Shown piece after piece: positions 1-6,004 of a DNA stretch of 6,131 bases. Within the stretch, counting starts at the first letter, position 1. Every line of letters begins with the position of its first letter. The position numbers were made by a program, and so were the translations under genes. The stretch is from JAGMES01 sp023128035. GTDB taxonomy: Bacteria; Bacillota; Halanaerobiia; DY22613. Below the pieces are notes generated by a model, which was not told where the DNA came from, ran no database searches, and was given only the letters and a program-made list of their open reading frames with translations. The stretch covers positions 1-6,131 of the forward strand of contig DAOVRZ010000174.1 of the NCBI GenBank assembly GCA_030627905.1. Direction: 5' to 3'.

Positions 1-156
1 AAATTTAAAAATTCTCAAAAAAAAATGGTGCATTCTTTTTTAATAAAAATCTCAAAATACAAATTATAAATTTTAACAATTATGTAAAGATGAATTTTTC
101 TGTTTTATTGATCGAATAATATTTTACTCGTTAGAGCTGAAAATTCAGTCTACAAC

Positions 157-185
157 TTGACCAAAAATTGATACTAAGCTATAAT
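157..185 (+). promoter_or_regulatory. sigma-A-type promoter of the SEC-C gene
   Basis: A -35 box TTGACC (157-162) and a perfect -10 box TATAAT (180-185) are separated by exactly 17 bases, which is the optimal spacing for the housekeeping sigma factor. Transcription would start near 192 and leave an untranslated leader of about 58 bases ahead of the strong AGGAGGT site at 241-247. The 156 bases upstream are very AT-rich and hold no gene I can support. Confidence 0.7.
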
Positions 186-250
186 AAACAGTATGGAATA
201 AATTATCCAAAAAGTAATGAGTATAATGTTTACAAAATATAGGAGGTATC

Positions 251-1366
251 ATGAAAAAAATTGGAATAAATGAGCCTTGTCCTTGTGGTAGTGGGAAAAA
301 ATACAAAAAATGCTGTGGTAAAGTTACGGATCTAACTGCATTTAGAGAACGTATTCTTGATCAAGAAGTTGACCAACTTATTGATAATATTTACGCGTGG
401 TTTACTCTTCAGTGGAGTGAAAAAATACCTTTTTTGTTATCAGATTTTCTAGGTGAATCTATTGATAAAATAGCTTGGTTTGATGATCCTTCAAAGAATT
501 GGCTATCAGAATCTGAAGAGAATGATATGGCTTTATTGGTTGATTGTCTTTTATATGATTGTAAGCTTCCAGATGGTGAAACCGTTCTAAATAAATACTT
601 TCAAAAAGAGAGACGAGGTTTTAGAAGTTCTGTTGTTGAAGTTTTTTCACAATGGATTAACTCATATGTATCTGTTTATGAGCTTGTAGATGTTACTTTA
701 TCTGAGGATATGGTTATAGTAAAAGATATTTTTACTGATGATAAATACAAAGTGAGTGTAAAAGATTTCGAAATAGAAGCAGGAATTATTGGAGATATTA
801 TGGTTACTAGATTACTTTCTAAGGGTGCAATTTATTTTATTTCTGGTTTTGTTCGGTTTCCTAATACATCTAAAGAATATCTTTTTGATAAAATCGAAAG
901 AATAAAACAAGAAGAGATGTCGAATGGGAGTTGGCAGAATTTCCTTAAACCATTCGGATACGAAGTATATTTGACTGCCATAGCTGCTTTAAAGGAGACG
1001 GTGATAACTTTAGATGATGAGATTAAAAAAGAGATTTTAGACGAGTTTGCATTCACTAGCGAAAAGCAGAAGGAAGTGGCTATTGGGATTTTTGATAATT
1101 TAGGAGAAGAGTTTCCGTCAGAGGATGTGATTGGAGCTTTACTACTTTGGCATAAGTATTGTGAAATTTATAGTCCTCGAATACAAAAAGTTGAAGTGAT
1201 GGTAGCGACAATAGAATATGTAGTAAGATTGGGATTAGGAGAATATATTACCAAAAGCGATATTGCAAGGAAATACAGTGTCTCTCCAAGTAGTATTTCT
1301 TCCCGATATCGTGATTTTAAAGAGATTATGGATGTTGCTATTGCAGATTTTTCCGAGAATTCTTAA
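251..1366 (+). CDS. SEC-C metal-binding motif protein with C-terminal HTH-like segment
   Basis: Complete protein of 371 residues. The ATG at 251 lies 3 bases after the ribosome binding site AGGAGGT (241-247). Residues 8-24 are a clear SEC-C motif (PCPCGSGKKYKKCC), with C10, C12, C21 and C22 as zinc ligands. This motif was first described at the C-terminus of SecA but is also found in many unrelated proteins, so it does not prove a link to secretion. Residues about 140-205 are beta-rich and resemble the small barrel region I associate with other Firmicute SEC-C proteins. Residues about 332-357 (ITKSDIARKYSVSPSSISSR) read as a helix-turn-helix: a helix with IA, a turn after YSV, then a recognition-like helix. 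The middle is acidic and mostly helical, with no membrane segment or signal peptide. The gene has its own promoter and terminator, so it is monocistronic. Its function is unknown; a nucleic-acid-binding or regulatory role is inference. Confidence 0.85.
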   Translation: MKKIGINEPCPCGSGKKYKKCCGKVTDLTAFRERILDQEVDQLIDNIYAWFTLQWSEKIPFLLSDFLGESIDKIAWFDDPSKNWLSESEENDMALLVDCLLYDCKLPDGETVLNKYFQKERRGFRSSVVEVFSQWINSYVSVYELVDVTLSEDMVIVKDIFTDDKYKVSVKDFEIEAGIIGDIMVTRLLSKGAIYFISGFVRFPNTSKEYLFDKIERIKQEEMSNGSWQNFLKPFGYEVYLTAIAALKETVITLDDEIKKEILDEFAFTSEKQKEVAIGIFDNLGEEFPSEDVIGALLLWHKYCEIYSPRIQKVEVMVATIEYVVRLGLGEYITKSDIARKYSVSPSSISSRYRDFKEIMDVAIADFSENS

Positions 1367-1370
1367 TTCT

Positions 1371-1403
1371 AAAATACTCTGGTTGTTACCAGAGTATTTT
1401 TCT
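1371..1403 (+). terminator. intrinsic terminator of the SEC-C gene
   Basis: A perfect 12-bp inverted repeat, AAAATACTCTGG (1371-1382) and CCAGAGTATTTT (1389-1400), encloses the 6-base loop TTGTTA. It begins four bases after the stop codon. The right arm ends in a T run (TTTTTCT), and the left arm starts with a matching A run, so it could act in both directions. Confidence 0.85.
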
Positions 1404-1527
1404 ATCATTTTTTAAGAGATAGAAAATTTATTAGAGGAAATGAGCGGATTACGAAGAAGACATAGTCTAAAGGAAACTTATATGCTGAATTCTAAATTTT
1501 GAGTAGAAAGTAGAAAGGAAGATGAAG

Positions 1528-2706
1528 ATGCCACTAAATTTAAATCAAGTACAAAAAGACATTGAAAAAATGGAGTCGCGATTAATCCAGATTCGGCAGG
1601 AAATACATATGCATCCAGAACTTGGGTTTGAAGAAGTGAGAACAAGCCAATTAGTAGCAGAAGAGTTGAAAAAAGTTGGATTAGATGTTCAAACAGGAGT
1701 AGCAAAGACTGGAGTAGTGGCTATACTAAAAGGATCTAAGCCAGGGCCAACTATCGCCTTCCGCGCTGACATGGATGCTCTTTCTATGGAAGACAAAAAA
1801 GACGTTCCCTATGCTTCTAAGGTAAAAGGAAAAGCTCACACTTGTGGGCATGATGTTCATACAACAATTTTATTGGGAACAGCTTTAGTTTTAAGTGAAT
1901 ACCGAGATCAAATCTCTGGTCAAGTTAAATTTATCTTCCAGCCTGCTGAAGAAGGTCCTGGAGGAGCAGAACCGATGATTGAAGAAGGTGCACTAGACGG
2001 AGTAGATGTGATTTACGGACTCCATACTTGGCATCATGGCGAAGTAGGGGAAGTAGAAATAGTTCCAGGCCCATCATCAGCGAGCGCTGATGAGATAGAG
2101 ATAATAATAAAAGGAAAAGGTGGACATGGCGCTTATCCACATGAAACAGTAGATGCAATTCATCTTTCTGGACTTATTTTAACAGCTCTTCATACATTAC
2201 CAAGCAGATTTATTGATCCTCTTGAACCTAACGTAATCACTATCGGAAAGATTAATGGTGGATATCGCCGGAATATTATAGCTGATAAAGTAGAGTTATC
2301 AGGCACGGTACGTACATACAATGATGATCTTAGACAACAGATAAAAGAACAGATTGAGAAGGTTCTAAAAGGTATTACCCATTCATTTGGTGGAGATTAT
2401 GAGTTAGATTATAATTGGGGATATCCACCTTTAATAAATCACTTAAATGAGGTAGAGAGATTTAGCAAAGTTGTCAAAGAATCTCCATATCCATTCAAAG
2501 AGTTAGTTAGAAAACCAGCAATGGGTGGAGAGGATTTTGCGTATTTTCTTCAAAAAATACCAGGGGCGTTTTTCTATTTAGGAACTAAAGGTTCAGATGC
2601 AAGTAGTTATCCTGGTCATCATCCTCTTTTTGATGTAGATGAAAGGTGTATAGGTTTGGGTGTACTTCTATTTGCAGGACTTGTTAAAGATTTTTTTAAT
2701 AAGTGA
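1528..2706 (+). CDS. M20D-family metal-dependent amidohydrolase (N-acyl-amino-acid / hippurate hydrolase type)
   Basis: Complete cytoplasmic enzyme, 392 residues from the preferred start. ATG at 1522 is also in frame, but AAAGGAAG (1514-1521) abuts it and is well spaced (6 bases) for ATG 1528. Residue numbers here count from 1522. The family fold is complete: RADMDAL (81-87), metal ligands C108 and H110 in HTCGHDVH, the PAEEGPGGAEPMI block with E143 (catalytic base) and E144, H168 in GLHTWH, and H366 in GHHPLFDVDE. The dimerisation (lid) domain, about 185-295, includes GGHGAYPH (200-207). A cysteine as first metal ligand marks the M20D group (HipO, YxeP, plant IAA-amino acid hydrolases) and separates it from M20A/M20B peptidases. 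The reaction is hydrolysis of an N-acyl amino acid to free acid and amino acid. The substrate cannot be told from sequence. It lies between two terminators, so it is probably transcribed alone; I see no convincing promoter in 1404-1521. Confidence 0.92.
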   Translation: MPLNLNQVQKDIEKMESRLIQIRQEIHMHPELGFEEVRTSQLVAEELKKVGLDVQTGVAKTGVVAILKGSKPGPTIAFRADMDALSMEDKKDVPYASKVKGKAHTCGHDVHTTILLGTALVLSEYRDQISGQVKFIFQPAEEGPGGAEPMIEEGALDGVDVIYGLHTWHHGEVGEVEIVPGPSSASADEIEIIIKGKGGHGAYPHETVDAIHLSGLILTALHTLPSRFIDPLEPNVITIGKINGGYRRNIIADKVELSGTVRTYNDDLRQQIKEQIEKVLKGITHSFGGDYELDYNWGYPPLINHLNEVERFSKVVKESPYPFKELVRKPAMGGEDFAYFLQKIPGAFFYLGTKGSDASSYPGHHPLFDVDERCIGLGVLLFAGLVKDFFNK

Positions 2707-2710
2707 ACTC

Positions 2711-2810
2711 GTCCAGCTAAAGCTGAACATAGGGGCTTCAGTAGGGGATTCTACCCCCACTGAAGATTAAAAACAATTCCCCCCACTTATAGAAGTGGGG
2801 GTCTTAACTC
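2711..2810 (+). mobile_element. orphan IS200/IS605-type right-end / omega-RNA-like hairpin cluster
   Basis: Three stem-loops follow in close succession. CAGC-TAAA-GCTG (2714-2725) is short. CTTCAGTAGGGG (2736-2747) pairs with CCCCCACTGAAG (2754-2765), with one A-C mismatch and loop ATTCTA. CCCCCACTT (2780-2788) pairs perfectly with AAGTGGGGG (2793-2801) around loop ATAG. Serial hairpins ending in a CCCCCACTT/AAGTGGGGG palindrome resemble the right ends of IS200/IS605 elements, where TnpA binds the palindrome and the omega RNA of TnpB is encoded. No tnpA or tnpB is present, so this would be a remnant or a non-autonomous palindrome element in the 3' flank of the amidohydrolase gene. Neither large hairpin has a U-run, which argues against simple terminators. 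The family assignment is from memory of such ends, not a match. Confidence 0.45.
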
Positions 2811-2826
2811 AAAAGATAATTCTAAT

Positions 2827-2868
2827 AAACCGGTACTCCTTAATGCAAAGGGCGACCGGTTTTTTTAT
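2827..2868 (+). terminator. intrinsic terminator of the amidohydrolase gene
   Basis: AAACCGGT (2827-2834) pairs with ACCGGTTT (2855-2862), and an inner CCTT/AAGG pairing further closes the arm. The stem runs directly into seven T (2860-2866) and then ATTTT. It lies 120 bases after the stop codon; the hairpin cluster at 2711-2810 occupies the gap, as if inserted into the original 3' untranslated region. Confidence 0.8.
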
Positions 2869-2964
2869 TTTACAATTGCACATATTCAAAAAAAAGAAGG
2901 AAATCAAGTAGTTGTGGCTAAGTATAGTAGGTAGTCAAAAAATTATAAAAAGGAGACTTCATTT

Positions 2965-4824
2965 GTGAAAAAACCTATCTTTAATTTTTTTCTAATTTTA
3001 TGTATTTTATTTATATCATCATCATACTCACTTGCAGCAAATCAATCAAATAAATCGATTCATGAAGTTATTGTTGATGAGCAAACTAATGATCGATACT
3101 ATGTAGAAAATGATGAAAGATTTAAACAGATTGAGCAGCCTTCAGTTGCCGTTGCTCTTGGTGGGGGGGGGGCTAGAGCTTTAGTAAATGTCGGAGTTTT
3201 AAAAGCTTTGGAAGAAGAGAATATTCCCATTGATATTGTAACCGGAACAAGCATGGGTGCAATTGTTGCAGTTTTATATGGAAGTGGAATCTCAGTTGAA
3301 GATTTAGAAAAATTGGTTACCGAAGTAGATCTTACTCAGATGTTTAATTTAAATTTCCCATTTGTTGAATCATTAATAAATGCTGAAGAATTAAATCAGT
3401 TTCTTGAAGAGATAGCACCTGCGAAAGAGTTAGAGAATTTTCCAATACCCACTGCATTGTTAAGTTATGATTTGACAAATGGAGTAAAATATATTCATAC
3501 AACAGGTGATATTTCTGCCGCTGTTCAGGCTCCTTATGCTATACCTCTGTGTTTTCCTGGGCTGAAAATGGGTGATTTATTTCTCATTGATGCTGGGATA
3601 CTGGAATTAACCCCTTCAGAAACTGCAAAAGTTTTGGGAGCAGATTTAGTAATAGCTACAACTGCATTTGACGAATTGCCATATACAAATTATGATAAAT
3701 TAATACGTTCTTTTATGAGAATGATTAACCTTATCAAAGAACAATACTCAAAAAAAATTATTGATAAATATTCTGATGTAGTTATTGTTCATGATGTTGG
3801 CGATTTTTCTTTTATGGACTTTCAATTAGCACAGGATTTCATTGATTTAGGTTACAATGAAACGAAAAAGCAGATTCCTGTAATAAAAGAGATGCTGGCA
3901 GAAAAAAATATTCCTTTGAGAAAACCTATTTCGAAGAGTTCTTTAGATTTAGGTCCATTTAAAAGAGATCTCAAATATGGTCGACTCATTTTAGATGGTT
4001 CAATCCTAAAACCTTTATTTTATTATGGAAAAGATTACTCTATCTTTAAACAAAATTTATTTAAAGAGTCTTTTTTTCAATCTCAATATGGTTTTGAGTG
4101 GAAGAATAGAAAATTAAGTACACTCTTTTTGACTAATGGATTTAAGTTAGATAATTTAGAAACAAAGATGAGATTTAGTAAAGTGACTCCTAATATTGAC
4201 CTGATTGGTAAGATTGGCATATCTCCACAAAGAAAATATTATGAGGCCGAAATAGTGTACTATAGTCCTTATAATTATACGCAGGCTTTTGGATTTAGTC
4301 ATTTAAACCAGAATAATTTTCTTAAATTCCGTAATACGTATGATTTAAAAAAGAATCAGTATCAAATGTCAGGAGAGACTGATTTATTGATTCCAATTCA
4401 AAACCTAGATAATTATGAAAGTTATGAAGTTGTGACTTCACATGACTTATTATATAAGATGAATGATGTTTTTTCGGTTAATCCGAAGTTACTTTTTAGC
4501 AGCGCAGAATCAATAAATACTCCAATCATTTATCGAGGTAAAAATCAAACTAAACCACTGCAGGCATCTGTAGATATAACTTATACTAAGAATTTTCCAT
4601 ATTCATTAGAAATCATTCAGATAATTCAGGTTATAGGTATTGACTATTATTCATTTGTTGATTTACAAAATGACTGGAAAGAAACGGATTTGGCTATTGG
4701 TGGAGGAGTAAATGTAGATTTTAAATTGTTAGGATTAAAATCTTCTACGGTTGGTGGATATATTTCTTATGATTTAGCTGAAAAGGTCTCCAAATTATTT
4801 CTTGAATTAGATTTCACATTTTAA
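2965..4824 (+). CDS. secreted patatin-like phospholipase fused to a C-terminal outer-membrane beta-barrel (type Vd-like)
   Basis: Complete protein of 619 residues, starting at GTG 2965, 9 bases after AAGGAG (2950-2955). Residues 1-24 are a signal peptide: KK, a long hydrophobic core, then probable cleavage after S-L-A (22-24). The patatin domain (about 60-315) has all its motifs: oxyanion loop GGGGARA (66-72), nucleophile S96 in GTSMG (94-98), and dyad partner D209 in I-D-A-G. The usual motif is DGG or DGA, so an Ala replaces the first Gly. Residues about 335-619 are beta-rich, with alternating hydrophobics and many Tyr/Phe, and end LFLELDFTF. A terminal Phe with hydrophobics at alternate positions is the classic barrel-assembly signal. 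PlpD of Pseudomonas and FplA of Fusobacterium share the patatin-then-barrel order but carry a POTRA domain between, which I cannot find here. Likely role: lipase displayed on or released from the outer membrane, acting on phospholipids. Poly-G run: see the repeat entry. Confidence 0.85.
   Translation: MKKPIFNFFLILCILFISSSYSLAANQSNKSIHEVIVDEQTNDRYYVENDERFKQIEQPSVAVALGGGGARALVNVGVLKALEEENIPIDIVTGTSMGAIVAVLYGSGISVEDLEKLVTEVDLTQMFNLNFPFVESLINAEELNQFLEEIAPAKELENFPIPTALLSYDLTNGVKYIHTTGDISAAVQAPYAIPLCFPGLKMGDLFLIDAGILELTPSETAKVLGADLVIATTAFDELPYTNYDKLIRSFMRMINLIKEQYSKKIIDKYSDVVIVHDVGDFSFMDFQLAQDFIDLGYNETKKQIPVIKEMLAEKNIPLRKPISKSSLDLGPFKRDLKYGRLILDGSILKPLFYYGKDYSIFKQNLFKESFFQSQYGFEWKNRKLSTLFLTNGFKLDNLETKMRFSKVTPNIDLIGKIGISPQRKYYEAEIVYYSPYNYTQAFGFSHLNQNNFLKFRNTYDLKKNQYQMSGETDLLIPIQNLDNYESYEVVTSHDLLYKMNDVFSVNPKLLFSSAESINTPIIYRGKNQTKPLQASVDITYTKNFPYSLEIIQIIQVIGIDYYSFVDLQNDWKETDLAIGGGVNVDFKLLGLKSSTVGGYISYDLAEKVSKLFLELDFTF
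3163..3172 (+). repeat. poly-G tract (G10) inside the patatin oxyanion-loop codons
   Basis: Ten consecutive G supply codons G67-G69 (GGG three times) and the first base of A70. GGG is a rare choice in AT-rich DNA, where GGA and GGT prevail. With nine G the frame reads CTA GAG CTT TAG, and with eleven it reads GGC TAG, so either change truncates the protein at about 70-72 residues, before the catalytic serine. This is the layout of a slipped-strand contingency locus. Confidence 0.75.
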
Positions 4825-4858
4825 TAATATTTTCGGAAGAAGTTTTCAGAAAGAGTAT

Positions 4859-4890
4859 AATGCCCCCATTTTTTACAAGTGGGGGGCATT
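4859..4890. terminator. hairpin between convergent genes, possible bidirectional terminator or repeat copy
   Basis: AATGCCCCC (4859-4867) pairs with GGGGGCATT (4882-4890), leaving one extra G bulged; the loop holds a run of six T. It sits between the stop of the patatin gene (4824) and the stop of the minus-strand DUF1858 gene (4916), where a shared terminator is expected. There is no good U-run on either side, so termination may be weak. On the minus strand it shares CCCCCCACTT, a short A/T loop and TGGGGG with the hairpin at 2779-2801, so it may instead be a second, decayed copy of that palindrome. Confidence 0.5.
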
Positions 4891-4915
4891 ACTATTAGAG
4901 CACTTTTAAGCGAGT

Positions 4916-5110
4916 TTACTTCACCGCTTTGTTCAACGCATCCAATAATTCCTCTACATCAAATCCATGGACATTTGCCGCTTGTTCTAATGATTCACTA
5001 GTGGCAGATAGACAACCTAGACAATGCATACCAAACTGTTGAAATACTGGTACCGTTTCGGGATGTGCTTGTAAAACCCCTGCAATCGTCATTTCTTTTG
5101 TAATTTTCAT
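4916..5110 (-). CDS. DUF1858 domain protein (hybrid-cluster-protein-associated redox disulfide type)
   Basis: Small complete protein of 64 residues. The ATG (5108-5110) is preceded by a perfect AAGGAGG (5119-5125 on the plus strand) at 8 bases. The whole length is one DUF1858 domain: an N-terminal MTIAGVLQAHPETVPVFQQFGMHC stretch split by short turns, then C30-L-G-C33, then a helical tail with GFDVEELLDALN. The CxxC pair after a G-M-H turn is the signature of the family, which is found in anaerobes, often beside or fused to hybrid cluster protein or other Fe-S redox enzymes; a thiol-redox or metal-cluster role is assumed for it, not shown. It is the last gene of a minus-strand cluster, 45 bases after the broken nitrite/sulfite reductase gene, and the only one of the three that is whole. 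Its strong ribosome binding site suggests that it can still be made if transcribed; no clear promoter is visible in the gap. Confidence 0.88.
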   Translation of the reverse strand: MKITKEMTIAGVLQAHPETVPVFQQFGMHCLGCLSATSESLEQAANVHGFDVEELLDALNKAVK

Positions 5111-5155
5111 AAATAATTCCTCCTTTTTATAATTAAAATGTAATAAACGTAGTTA

Positions 5156-5634
5156 TTATATTGACTTGAATCCACACAAATGATCTTCATCCTTCATATA
5201 ATCATATTTTACAGTGGTTGCGCAATATTCAAAATATTTTCTATCAACCACTTTAAAAACTCCATCTCTGAAGGCATTGATTCCAATCTTTTCTATGAAA
5301 GTACCTACTAGATCAGGCATCTGGGCATTTTCTATATAAAATTTCATGATACCATCAAAGATTGCTTCAACTTCCTCAGCTGTTCGATTTTTGATCAAAG
5401 TCCAACCAACTCTTGGATCATGTGCCCCACTTCCACCTACAATAATATTATAGCCGTCATCAGAGCTAACAATCCCGATGTCTCGAATCGCAGGAGATGT
5501 ACAAGAAAGGTGGCAGCCACTTCCGCAATTTTTTCTAATTTTGCAGCATTCATTAAACCTCCTGCTACATAAGGAGTAATAGCAAAAGTATCTGGATCAA
5601 TTTGTTTGTTTGCACCTAATGGAATTTTTTTCAT
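5156..5634 (-). pseudogene. nitrite/sulfite reductase 4Fe-4S/siroheme-domain protein, broken by internal deletion and frameshift
   Basis: Two reading frames belong to one gene. The 5' part (ATG at 5634) encodes MKKIPLGANKQ, then ITPYVAGGLMNAAKLEKIAEVA, typical of the N-terminal half-domain of small nitrite/sulfite-reductase-like proteins. From about 5527 the sense passes to another frame: CGSGCHLSC, PAIRDIGIVSSDDGYNIIVGG, DPRVGW, then LIKNRTAEEVEAIF and on to the TAA at 5156. CHLSC is the second Cys pair (CxxxC) of the 4Fe-4S/siroheme centre. The first pair and the intervening stretch, about 90 codons in relatives as I recall them, are gone. If left in the first frame, translation runs into unrelated residues and stops at 5437. 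The gene lies 22 bases after the CMD-like gene in the same operon, with only a weak GGTGA ribosome site. Intact relatives are 4Fe-4S/siroheme redox proteins; this copy cannot make an active one. Confidence 0.85.
5515..5527 (-). repeat. deletion junction: single remaining copy of a 13-base microhomology
   Basis: The string TGCGGAAGTGGCT (minus strand) is meaningful in both frames of the broken gene. Read as att-gcg-gaa-gtg-gct it completes KIAEVA of the 5' part; read as tgc-gga-agt-ggc-tgc it begins the CGSGC motif of the 3' part. The simplest explanation is that the ancestor had this string at both places and recombination between them removed the segment in between, leaving one copy. The ancestral arrangement is inferred. 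Confidence 0.6.
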
Positions 5635-5656
5635 TTCATTCACCAACTTTTTCAGA

Positions 5657-6001
5657 TTAAACCTTTTCAGGAAGGTGTTTGTCTAGGTATTTGATGACTG
5701 GAGCCAATTTAACAAGCGTAGGGGCTCCTTTTAACCAGACAATTTGACGAAGTACTTCTAACACTTCTACTCTAGTTGCACCATTTGCGACTGCTTTTTT
5801 TAATTCCAATATTGTTCTAACTTCATGGTCATCAAAGATAGCAGAAGCCAATGCGATCAAATATTTATATTTTAAAGGAATTACGTCATCTCGCCAGATG
5901 AGATGGTGATAATCTGCTAAAAGATTTTGTACATCTTCACCTAATTTTTCACGAATATTTTCTTCACGAATATTCTTCTCTTGATTAGTATTACTGGACA
6001 G
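5657..6001 (-). pseudogene. carboxymuconolactone decarboxylase (CMD/AhpD-fold)-like protein, 5'-truncated
   Basis: An open frame runs from just after a TGA (6002-6004) to the TAA at 5657-5659, about 114 codons. It contains REKLGEDVQNLLADYHHLIW, then RDDVIPLKYKYLIALASAI, then helices with NGATRVEVLEVLRQIVWLKG. This is the all-helical CMD fold; K-Y-LIALA and NGAT-EV are its usual landmarks. There is no ATG in frame; TTG at 5860 would drop the conserved RDDVIPLKYKY, and only CTG or ATT codons lie near the expected N-terminus. The frame ends beside the putative insertion sequence, so the original start was probably removed by it. The protein has no cysteine at all, so it lacks the CxxC of peroxidase-type AhpD relatives. 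It leads the minus-strand cluster, 22 bases before the broken reductase gene, and the insertion has probably also removed the operon promoter. Confidence 0.7.
5948..5977 (-). repeat. short in-frame tandem duplication, 15-base period
   Basis: TTCACGAATATT occurs at 5948-5959 and again at 5963-5974, a 15-base step. In the minus-strand CMD-like frame it encodes NIRE-ENIRE. It keeps frame and lies in a variable N-terminal helix, so it is probably a harmless slippage product. Confidence 0.5.
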
Positions 6002-6004
6002 TCA

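Noticed and set aside
1..156. Very AT-rich leader as possible replication or attachment site
   Set aside because: No repeated boxes, tRNA end or long inverted repeat seen; it looks like an ordinary AT-rich intergenic stretch.
832..1056. Minus-strand open frame within the SEC-C gene
   Set aside because: Lies wholly inside a well-supported gene, with no ribosome binding site or recognisable domain; a shadow frame.
1440..1502. 20-codon frame (ATG AGC GGA ... TTT TGA) ahead of the amidohydrolase gene, a possible leader peptide
   Set aside because: The only ribosome-site-like bases (GAGGAA) touch the ATG, and there is no codon bias, run of regulatory codons or attenuator hairpin after it.
1478..1705. 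Minus-strand open frame over the start of the amidohydrolase gene
   Set aside because: Leu/Phe-rich antisense reading of a real coding region, with no supporting signals.
1931..2158. Minus-strand open frame within the amidohydrolase gene
   Set aside because: His/Leu-rich antisense translation of the conserved PAEE-GHGAYPH region; no signals of its own.
2827..2868. Riboswitch or T-box ahead of the patatin gene
   Set aside because: The CCGGT stem with a T run is a plain terminator; no T-box sequence or conserved riboswitch core is visible in 2707-2964.
2871..2964. Promoter for the patatin gene (TTGCAC near 2875, TATAGT near 2922, TATAAA near 2943)
   Set aside because: No pair of these boxes has acceptable 16-18 base spacing, so I do not call one although a promoter must exist here.
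5437..5646. Stand-alone 69-residue protein from the 5' half of the reductase gene
   Set aside because: After KIAEVA the residues are out-of-frame nonsense of the downstream reductase sequence; it is the front piece of the pseudogene, not a gene.
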